Position numbers and translations under genes: made by a program. Below are positions 1 through 5,073 of a stretch of 6,632 nucleotides of DNA, in pieces. The stretch is taken from positions 7,876 through 14,507 of the forward strand of contig DILZ01000027.1 of assembly GCA_002425305.1 (NCBI GenBank). Reading direction: 5' to 3'. The notes beneath the pieces are model-generated. The model worked only from the letters and a program-made list of their open reading frames with translations. It ran no database searches and was not told the DNA's origin. The first letter of the stretch is position 1, and every line of letters begins with the position of its first letter. Origin of the DNA: Ruminococcaceae bacterium UBA5579. GTDB lineage: Bacteria > Bacillota > Clostridia > Oscillospirales > Ruminococcaceae.

Positions 1-7
1 TAATATG

Positions 8-39
8 AAATGCCGCCAAGTATGATCGGCGGCATTTTT
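8..39 (+). terminator. Rho-independent terminator of an upstream + strand gene
   Basis: A perfect 10-bp stem (AAATGCCGCC at 8-17 pairing with GGCGGCATTT at 28-37) encloses a 10-nt loop and runs into five T residues at 35-39. The T-tract lies on the + strand side only, so it ends a transcript entering from the left of the window. The gene it serves is not visible. Confidence 0.8.
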
Positions 40-196
40 CCGTGTTCTTGATCTCGCGCACCGAGTCGGTGATTTTTACAGACTTGATCGTACACTCACT
101 AAAGGTATTGCAGCCCATCACCTCAACGCAATCGGGATTTACAACGTCAGCGTCTGTGCCGGCAATGTTGAACTGCTGAGATTTGAGGTGAAAGCA
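40..196 (-). pseudogene. Relic of a BspA-type leucine-rich-repeat protein
   Basis: Read on the minus strand from just after a TAA at 197-199, the frame gives residues such as CNTFSECTIKSVKITDSV followed by REIKN. This fits the repeat pattern of BspA-like (LRR_5) surface proteins: an aromatic plus cysteine turn, then a Lys-Ser-Val-x-Ile strand, then Asp-Ser-Val-x-x-Ile. Only about one to two repeats are present. The same frame stays open to the left edge, but there it reads through the terminator hairpin and loses the repeat character. No ribosome binding site or signal peptide is seen. In this family the intact proteins are large, secreted and made of many such repeats, so this is inferred to be a decayed fragment. 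A chance resemblance cannot be excluded at this length. Confidence 0.45.
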
Positions 197-218
197 TTAT
201 GCCTTAGATAAAAAATCC

Positions 219-247
219 TTGACAATTAACGGTATTTATGATAAAAT
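219..247 (+). promoter_or_regulatory. Sigma-A type promoter for the redox/GGDEF/EAL gene
   Basis: A consensus -35 box TTGACA (219-224) is separated by exactly 17 bases from TAAAAT (242-247), which is one mismatch from the -10 consensus. Transcription would start near 254 and give a leader of about 170 nt before the ATG at 423. Further TATAAT hexamers at 291-296 and 305-310 lack a good -35 at proper spacing and may be secondary starts. Confidence 0.65.
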
Positions 248-312
248 TAAAATATATAAAAAAATTGGCATTATAATGAACCACTGTAATTATAATTGAT
301 AATGTATAATAG

Positions 313-401
313 AGGATGGATAATTAAGGTACGTCGCCTGCGGCGGCGATTTGAAATTACGGCAAATCCGCGTTCCGAAATTCTCAATTATCCATTATCC
401 T
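313..401. repeat. Imperfect inverted repeat (MITE-like) in the 5' leader
   Basis: AGGATGGATAATTAAG (313-328) is mirrored by CTCAATTATCCATTATCCT (383-401). On the reverse strand the right arm reads AGGATAATGGATAATTGAG, so the arms match apart from a 3-nt gap and one substitution. Between them lies a small GC-rich hairpin (TCGCC/GGCGA around 335-349) and an AT-rich stretch. Size, AT-rich termini and a structured core resemble the short non-autonomous repeats scattered in Clostridia genomes, but no target-site duplication is evident. It sits between the promoter and the start codon, so it would be transcribed as part of the mRNA leader. Confidence 0.5.
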
Positions 402-411
402 TTTTTTCAAT

Positions 412-416
412 GGAGG
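412..416 (+). promoter_or_regulatory. Ribosome binding site that fixes the ATG at 423
   Basis: GGAGG lies 6 nt before the ATG at 423. It decides against the longer frame that opens with TTG at 351, whose first 24 residues would be encoded by the inverted-repeat segment and show no homology to the domain that follows. Confidence 0.85.
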
Positions 417-422
417 ATCATA

Positions 423-2156
423 ATGACTCATAAGGAAAAAGCTTTCAAGCTTCTGAATGAAAAATATCACTGCACGCAAGCTCTTTTCGGTGCTTTTGCC
501 ACTGATTTCGGACTTGATCTGAAAACAGCGTTCAAAATAAGCACCTGCTTCGGAGGCGGTATGCGCTGCGGCAATACCTGCGGGTGCATTACGGCGGGGC
601 TTCTTGTTCTCGGTATGACCTTTGGCTTTTATAATTCAAGCGATACCGAACAGGAAGTCTACGGAAACAAGAAAACAGAGGAGTTTATAAGGCGCTTTTC
701 CGAAAAAATGAACGGAAAGGTAAACTGCCGCGATATTCTCGGAAAGGATATATCCGTTCCCGATGAAATGGCTGAAATACGCCAAAACGGACTTATCCTG
801 AAAAAATGTCCCGCAGCTCTTGAGGTCAGTATAGAAATCCTTGAGGAGATGACGGCCGATTACATAACCGACAAGGCAGACGCTTCCATAGCTGCCGAGG
901 ACCTTCCGGAAAACGATGAGATACAGACTATGGTCAAGCGCATGGGGCGTTCCAACAGATTTCGCCGCAATGTATTGGCGCTTCTTAGTACAGCCGATAA
1001 GGTCGCCTTTATTCAGTTTGATATACGCCGCTTTAAGATCATCAACGATCTTTACGGCGAAAAATTCGGAAACGAGGTGCTGGATCACATCGTCAACACA
1101 TTAAAGGAATACTGCAATGATGAACAGTACTATCTGAATCTGCGAAGCGACGTATTTATAATAGCGACCGAATGTCCCGACGACGACTATCCCAGGAGGT
1201 TTATAAACGGACTTGACGAGCGTCTTTGCAAATACAAGAATGTTACCATCCGTTTTTCATACGGCGTATATTTGACAGAGGACAAGGCGATGGAGCTGCG
1301 GCGTATGGAGGACAGGGCTGCAATGGCAAGACGTACCGCAAAAACAAGCTTTACCGACAACATCGTTTTCTACAAGGAGCAGTTCAAAGATTCGCTGTAC
1401 AACATTAAATTCATTGAGGAAAATCTTCGCAAGGCTATCGACGAACAGCAATTTCTTATGTATTTGCAGCCCAAGTACAGTATTTCAAAAAATCAGATCA
1501 TCGGCGCCGAGGCTCTTGTAAGGTGGAGCAGTCCCGAACGCGGAATGATCTATCCCGACCAGTTTATACCGATACTTGAAGAAAACGGATCCATCGTACA
1601 GGTGGATTATTACATATGGCGCAAAGCCTGTATGTTCATACGAAAATGCATTGATGAGGGCATAGAACCCTGTCCGATCTCCGTAAATGTTTCGAGAGTG
1701 CATCTCAGAGGAGATGAATGCTCGCAGACACTTTCAGATATGGTACGTTCGTCAGGTATCCCCGGAAAGCTGCTGGAGCTTGAAATAACCGAAACCGCAG
1801 ATGATCTTCAGATAAGCCGGCAGACCGCTCTGCTGAAGGACAGAGGTTTTACGCTGCTTATGGACGATTTCGGGAGCGGATATTCATCGCTGAATGTCTT
1901 GCTTGAATCACCCTTTGACGTTATTAAGCTGGACAAGCGGTTTATCGAAAATATGATGACATCGGACAAGGGACGGAACATTCTCGAAAATGTTCTGCAA
2001 ATGGCGTCAAATCTGGACATTACCGTCCTTGCCGAGGGCGTTGAAACAAAGGAACAGGTTGAGCTTCTCCAAAGCATAGGCTGCGATCTGGTCCAAGGAT
2101 ATTATTACGCAAAGCCTATGCCGGAAGATGATTTTTTTGAGCTGCTTAAAAGGTGA
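423..2156 (+). CDS. C_GCAxxG_C_C redox domain - degenerate GGDEF - EAL c-di-GMP phosphodiesterase
   Basis: This 577-residue protein has no signal peptide or clear membrane helix, so it is probably cytoplasmic. Residues 1-145 match the C_GCAxxG_C_C putative redox/metal-binding family: C17 in a YxCxQA helix, the FGGGMRCGNTCGC block (C49, C53, C55), C102 in the NCRDILG motif and C129 in a KKCP motif, with an extra C42. Residues about 185-320 are GGDEF-like but degenerate. The signature reads RSDVF (241-245), and the DxDxFKxxND metal segment is altered to FDIRRFKIIND, so cyclase activity is not expected. Residues about 333-574 are EAL with every usual catalytic position: E363 (EALVRW), N422, E454 (EITET), D481-D482 (DDFGSGYSS), K502, E538 (AEGVET) and Q558. 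Known EAL domains hydrolyse c-di-GMP to pGpG. That the cysteine domain controls this activity is inference. It has its own promoter at 219-247, and its stop overlaps a small GTG frame. Confidence 0.93.
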   Translation: MTHKEKAFKLLNEKYHCTQALFGAFATDFGLDLKTAFKISTCFGGGMRCGNTCGCITAGLLVLGMTFGFYNSSDTEQEVYGNKKTEEFIRRFSEKMNGKVNCRDILGKDISVPDEMAEIRQNGLILKKCPAALEVSIEILEEMTADYITDKADASIAAEDLPENDEIQTMVKRMGRSNRFRRNVLALLSTADKVAFIQFDIRRFKIINDLYGEKFGNEVLDHIVNTLKEYCNDEQYYLNLRSDVFIIATECPDDDYPRRFINGLDERLCKYKNVTIRFSYGVYLTEDKAMELRRMEDRAAMARRTAKTSFTDNIVFYKEQFKDSLYNIKFIEENLRKAIDEQQFLMYLQPKYSISKNQIIGAEALVRWSSPERGMIYPDQFIPILEENGSIVQVDYYIWRKACMFIRKCIDEGIEPCPISVNVSRVHLRGDECSQTLSDMVRSSGIPGKLLELEITETADDLQISRQTALLKDRGFTLLMDDFGSGYSSLNVLLESPFDVIKLDKRFIENMMTSDKGRNILENVLQMASNLDITVLAEGVETKEQVELLQSIGCDLVQGYYYAKPMPEDDFFELLKR

Positions 2157-2296
2157 CAGGGACTGAATGCTTTGAGAAGTTTATTCCGACCTTTGGCATC
2201 CCGCCGGAAGCAGCAGAGATAAGTCAAATTCTTCGCTTGATTGACAAGGCAAAACGAACAAACGTCCGAAACGGCGGCAACTCAGAAGACCGGTGA
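2153..2296 (+). CDS. Possible 47-residue protein overlapping the EAL gene stop
   Basis: A frame opens with GTG at 2153 inside the stop codon of the preceding gene (GTGA overlap) and ends at TGA 2294. It reads VTGTECFEKFIPTFGIPPEA and continues through an amphipathic EISQILRLIDKAKR segment to a polar tail. The 4-base overlap is typical of translationally coupled genes, but the upstream sequence (CTTAAAAG) is only a weak ribosome binding site. I do not recognise the family. It may instead be the front of a frameshifted longer protein whose rest is in the +1 frame downstream (2236-2403), which would make it debris of a mobile element. Confidence 0.35.
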   Translation: MTGTECFEKFIPTFGIPPEAAEISQILRLIDKAKRTNVRNGGNSEDR

Positions 2297-2403
2297 TAAC
2301 CCCATAGGCTTCGTCACCGCACTTGCGGAGCTTCTTGACAATCTGAAAAGCGACTTTTTCTACAAGCTGACCGCCTTGAAACCGAGGCGGTTTTCATTAC
2401 GGT
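2236..2403 (+). pseudogene. Second overlapping small frame, unrecognised, probable fragment
   Basis: A frame shifted by +1 relative to the previous small ORF is open from about 2236 to TAA at 2401-2403 region. It contains the protein-like stretch NPIGFVTALAELLDNLKSDF followed by FYKLTALKP. There is no ATG and no ribosome binding site. The only start-like codon is a TTG directly after an in-frame TGA. Its last residues run through the hairpin at 2370-2394. The hydrophobic/amphipathic pattern suggests a once-real coding segment, possibly joined to the 2153-2296 frame before a one-base change. No function can be assigned. Confidence 0.3.
2370..2394 (+). terminator. Stem-loop with T-tract after the EAL gene region
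   Basis: ACCGCCT (2370-2376) pairs with AGGCGGT (2385-2391) around an 8-nt loop and is followed by TTTT, the pattern of an intrinsic terminator on the + strand. It would end the transcript of the redox/GGDEF/EAL gene and its small follower. It also marks the boundary with the truncated integrase. Confidence 0.55.
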
Positions 2404-2928
2404 AAACTTAGTCCGGAATGGAAAGACGTGGATTTCGGGAATAATATCATCAGCGTTCGGAGGACTTCCTGTTATACATCAGACTGCGGATTGTACACGG
2501 ATACTCCCAAAACCGAAACCTCAAAACGTTTTGTAAAAATACCTGCTGTGGTGATCGAGCTGCTGAAAACCCACAAATCCGAACAGTACAAAGAGCGGGC
2601 AAAACTCAGAAGTCAATGGGTCGAAACCGATCACTTATTCACGAGTTGGAACGGTTCGGCAATCGGAGTAAATTCGCCGTATAACTGGCTGGAGCGTTTT
2701 TGCAAGCGGAATGATTTCCCATTTTATGGAATTCACACCTACCGTCATTTGTTCACGAGCGTTATGATCGGTTCGGGAGTTGACCCGACAACAGTTTCTG
2801 GCATACTCGGACATTCGCAGGTTTCAACCTCGCTGAACATTTACAGTCACGCTTTCGCGGAGAACCGCATAAAAGCCTTTGACGCGGTCGCCGACGCTTT
2901 TGATTTTACGAAACGTGGCAACGAGTAA
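2401..2928 (+). pseudogene. 5'-truncated tyrosine recombinase (integrase) relic
   Basis: The frame gives the C-terminal half of a phage/ICE-type tyrosine recombinase. Numbering from the GTG at 2428, it keeps K28 in the beta-hairpin (TPKTETSKR), H103 and R106 (HTYRH), H129 (LGHSQV) and the nucleophile Y139 (NIYSHAF). What should precede it is missing: the arm-type and core-binding domains and the TGxRxGE box with catalytic Arg I. Recognisable homology starts at GKLSPEWKDVDF (2401-2436), directly after the 2370-2394 hairpin, where a family member would have a GELLxLKWxDVDF-like strand. The usual length is about 350-400 residues, and only about 175 remain. No ribosome binding site precedes the GTG. 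It is inferred to be an inactive scar of an older integration event; expression as a C-terminal fragment is possible but unsupported. Confidence 0.85.
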
Positions 2929-2989
2929 CGAGAACTTACACCGGCGCACAATAATACCCATATAAGACCCAAACGCATTTTTCGGGCAA

Positions 2990-3031
2990 AAATAAAAGCC
3001 GACAAGCGGCTTAGCTAAGCCATTTGTCGGC
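2990..3031 (-). terminator. Long palindromic terminator for the nuclease gene
   Basis: Bases 2998-3031 form a palindrome centred on AGCT: GCCGACAA and GGCTTAG pair with CTAAGCC and TTGTCGGC, interrupted only by a 2-nt internal mismatch (GC against AT). On the minus strand it is followed by TTTTATTTTTGC (2986-2997), whereas on the + strand no T-tract follows. This fits a terminator about 210 bases downstream of the stop of the minus-strand nuclease gene. The symmetric form could also be a protein or recombinase binding site. Confidence 0.6.
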
Positions 3032-3099
3032 AACCATATTGTGATATCGTGACTAAAAAGATTTTTGTCCAGAACAACGCTATATAGGAGATAAACCCC

Positions 3100-3142
3100 G
3101 CATTGTTTTTGCGGTATTTTGTGTGAAGGGCAAAAACAATGC
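3100..3142. repeat. 13-bp perfect inverted repeat, 17-nt loop
   Basis: GCATTGTTTTTGC (3100-3112) and GCAAAAACAATGC (3130-3142) are exact reverse complements. No T-tract follows the stem on either strand in the usual terminator position. It lies directly beside a second hairpin (3145-3194), and together they make a compact structured element between the integrase relic and the nuclease gene. Confidence 0.75.
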
Positions 3143-3144
3143 CA

Positions 3145-3194
3145 GCAAAGAGCTTTCGTATGCGCCGCAAGGCAGCGGGCACGAAAGCCTTTGC
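3145..3194. repeat. Bulged inverted repeat next to the previous one
   Basis: GCAAAGAGCTTTCGT (3145-3159) pairs with ACGAAAGCCTTTGC (3181-3194) with a single bulged A, enclosing a 21-nt GC-rich loop. Role unknown. Candidates are a dispersed palindromic repeat or part of a folded RNA. Confidence 0.7.
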
Positions 3195-3238
3195 GTTGAA
3201 CAAAAAGATTATTTTGCATTCTAAGTCTAATGGGGGAT

Positions 3239-4912
3239 TTAGTTTTCCTTATAATCTTCCAGTTGACATTTTAATTCGTCATATGTTACAATGGGAAAAC
3301 CAACCTCCTTGTAATAAGACGAGAATACTTTATTAACCACCATATAAGGCATGATTTGGAATTCTTCGCTTACTTCATACCCTAAATTTGAAAAGAACGA
3401 ACAAAAAACTTTTGAAAAATAGTCTATTCGTTTCTGGAATTTCTCATCAAACTTTTCTTCTTTGAAAAAGTGCTTCTGCTGATTGCTATGTTCAAAGACC
3501 GATCCTATTGGATGCAACACCTTACATTCAATTACATACACGGCTTTACGGGAGATGTTTAATCCTATTACGTCATAATCCCCCAATTCATTTGTCGTTG
3601 GATGATTGCCATTTCTATCTTCACGACGAATATCCACATCATGCTTGTAGTAATCACATCCAATGCTTTTAAGAAAATTTTCTATCTCAGAAGAAAACAG
3701 GTGCTCATAATGATTTTTCCAATCATTAATGACTTTCATTGTTCTGCTCAACCCAACTTCATAAGGAAGATAAAATTGTGTAAAGCCTGAGACCCATCTT
3801 TTCCTTAATTCATCCATTAAGATTGGAGAAAAAATGTAATTATCACCCGATTTGTATAGTGGTTTGACAAAAAAGCAATTATCTCTTTTTTCGCGCTCCC
3901 AAATGGGTAAAACATCGAATTTCTTATTTCCAATAGATTTAAGAAGGGCTGTATCAACAGTCAACAAATCATTTGCCTTCTTTATATCTTCATAATGTGG
4001 TGTATCATCACCTGCCATAGACATGTAATCGTTAATCACATCCGCAATATTTATCATTATAACATTGGAAGCAATTTCCTCAAACACTACTTCTTCGGTA
4101 GGAAATCCAATTTGTGACAAATGAAATATCACATTCTCAAGCAGTCTAAAATCAATGCCGGTATCCCTGCCGAAAGCCTCAACAGCTTTTTCAAAATATT
4201 CCGTGTCCGTTTTATCGCCATTCAAATCAAACGGTTTGGTAAATAATCTGCGTTTACTTTCTGAGCTGTGTTTTGAAGCATAGATTTCCCCTAATTTCAC
4301 ATCAATTCTGTAATCTTCCTCAACAATAAGTTCTGTCTTTGAATCTGTATGATAACAAAGATCGGAGCTGTTTTGCAAGTGAACAAGGTATTGCGCAAAG
4401 GATAGAAGCTCAGATAGAACATCATCACTAATATTTTTATTGCCACGATTTTCCGATAAAAACAGATTAGTTTCAATAAGGTACAACATCGACACCTTTA
4501 ATCCTTTAGACGTTTCACATGCTTCAAACGCCTTTTCCCTTGACTTTCCTCGTATGCTCTCATCCAATTCGGCACTTATTTTTACATTCAAAGAATTTGC
4601 ATTTATTGTGAAGACTTCAGACGCCAACGCAGAAAGCGCTTTGATATGCAAGACATCTCTGCTCAGTGGAAAAATTTTTTCTTCAAAACAATTTACTATG
4701 CTTTTTTGGATGCTACGTACAATCGCAGTAGCATCTCGTCCAGTGTAAGTGCCGGGTTTGACTTTGGCAGCAGCGCAAATTTTTGCAATCTGCTTGCCTA
4801 CTGACAGTTTAGAGACTTCGGTTTCCTTTACTTTGTAGGTGTTTGGATTAAAGAAGTACTCTATTCTCATAACGGTTGTATCTATATAGAATTTCAAGCC
4901 GAAAAAGCACAT
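3239..4912 (-). CDS. PD-(D/E)XK nuclease-domain protein of unknown function
   Basis: This 557-residue protein has no signal peptide or membrane segment. Residues 1-400 are not recognised: mostly helical-looking, charged, with no Walker, HTH or helicase motif that I can see. The C-terminal 150 residues carry a restriction-endonuclease-fold signature. E411 sits in a leading helix (SSEIENFL), then D447 in ELGDYDVIG, then E462-x-K464 in YVIECKVL, a D-x14-E-x-K spacing. A possible supporting glutamine follows (SNQQK, about 478-479), and the tail carries MPYMVVNKVF and VGFPIVTYDEL. The known family chemistry is metal-dependent phosphodiester cleavage of nucleic acid. A role in defence or element maintenance is inferred from its setting between two integrases. 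The start is uncertain: ATG at 4912, or ATG at 4870 giving 543 residues; neither has a Shine-Dalgarno. The AT-rich composition differs from the EAL gene and suggests transfer. Confidence 0.8.
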   Translation of the reverse strand: MCFFGLKFYIDTTVMRIEYFFNPNTYKVKETEVSKLSVGKQIAKICAAAKVKPGTYTGRDATAIVRSIQKSIVNCFEEKIFPLSRDVLHIKALSALASEVFTINANSLNVKISAELDESIRGKSREKAFEACETSKGLKVSMLYLIETNLFLSENRGNKNISDDVLSELLSFAQYLVHLQNSSDLCYHTDSKTELIVEEDYRIDVKLGEIYASKHSSESKRRLFTKPFDLNGDKTDTEYFEKAVEAFGRDTGIDFRLLENVIFHLSQIGFPTEEVVFEEIASNVIMINIADVINDYMSMAGDDTPHYEDIKKANDLLTVDTALLKSIGNKKFDVLPIWEREKRDNCFFVKPLYKSGDNYIFSPILMDELRKRWVSGFTQFYLPYEVGLSRTMKVINDWKNHYEHLFSSEIENFLKSIGCDYYKHDVDIRREDRNGNHPTTNELGDYDVIGLNISRKAVYVIECKVLHPIGSVFEHSNQQKHFFKEEKFDEKFQKRIDYFSKVFCSFFSNLGYEVSEEFQIMPYMVVNKVFSSYYKEVGFPIVTYDELKCQLEDYKEN

Positions 4913-4946
4913 TGAAAAAAGCCCGTAAACCCGCTATTTTCAAGGA
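4913..4946. other. Candidate attachment-site core beside the nuclease start (speculative)
   Basis: The segment between the nuclease start and the repeated units reads, on the minus strand, TTGAAAATAGCGGGTTTACG and then GGCTTTTTTC. It lies outboard of the integrase 3' end, where a recombination core for a leftward-reading integrase gene is often found. The sequence itself does not prove it: the partner copy would lie at the far end of the element, beyond the window. Confidence 0.2.
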
Positions 4947-4992
4947 AGTTCAATATATAAATCTATGTGCGGCGGTGTGAAATTTTGCAAGG

Positions 4993-5028
4993 TATGACAC
5001 ACACAAGACACATATATGACACACAAGA
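4993..5028. repeat. Direct repeats, possible integrase arm-type binding sites
   Basis: TATGACACACACAAGA (4993-5008) and TATGACACACAAGA (5015-5028) are direct repeats differing by one AC dinucleotide, separated by 6 bases. They lie 46-80 bases beyond the integrase stop. Many integrases with an N-terminal arm-binding domain recognise paired short direct repeats near the attachment core, so an arm-site role is a reasonable inference. Confidence 0.5.
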
Positions 5029-5029
5029 A

Positions 5030-5068
5030 AGAAGAAAATAACCGGGGTCACGGATAGCCCGCCCCCGG
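5030..5068 (-). terminator. Terminator directly after the integrase gene
   Basis: CCGGGG (5042-5047) pairs with CCCCGG (5063-5068) around a 15-nt loop. On the minus strand it is followed by TTATTTTCTTCTTTC (5027-5041), placing it just beyond the integrase stop at 5074. On the + strand CTTTTC follows as well, so it may stop transcription in both directions and insulate the element from the nuclease side. Confidence 0.6.
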
Positions 5069-5073
5069 CTTTT

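Larger units (their letters stand above)
2929..3238. other. Gene-free interval rich in inverted repeats
   Basis: No convincing gene is seen here. The stretch holds a near-perfect 34-nt palindrome (2998-3031), a 13-bp inverted repeat with a 17-nt loop (3100-3142) and a longer bulged hairpin (3145-3194). A + strand frame starting at ATG 3139 is basic and runs antisense into the nuclease gene. It coincides with the hairpin arms and is more easily explained as repeat sequence than as a protein. Confidence 0.6.

Noticed and set aside
351..422. N-terminal extension of the redox/GGDEF/EAL protein from a TTG codon
   Set aside because: The 24 added residues are translated from the inverted-repeat segment, and a strong GGAGG lies 6 nt before the ATG at 423, where the conserved domain begins.
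254..422. c-di-GMP riboswitch in the leader of the c-di-GMP gene
   Set aside because: The conserved core bases of known c-di-GMP aptamers are not visible, and the leader structure is explained by the inverted repeat.
2225..2265. Programmed -1 frameshift between the two small frames
   Set aside because: The required shift is +1 (or -2), and no convincing slippery heptamer with a downstream structure is present at the overlap.
3139..3336. + strand 65-residue basic protein
   Set aside because: It coincides with the hairpin arms at 3130-3194 and then runs antisense into the 3' end of the nuclease gene. It has no ribosome binding site at proper spacing.
4980..5040. CRISPR array
   Set aside because: Only two short, low-complexity direct repeats are present, without uniform spacers. 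No cas gene is nearby.
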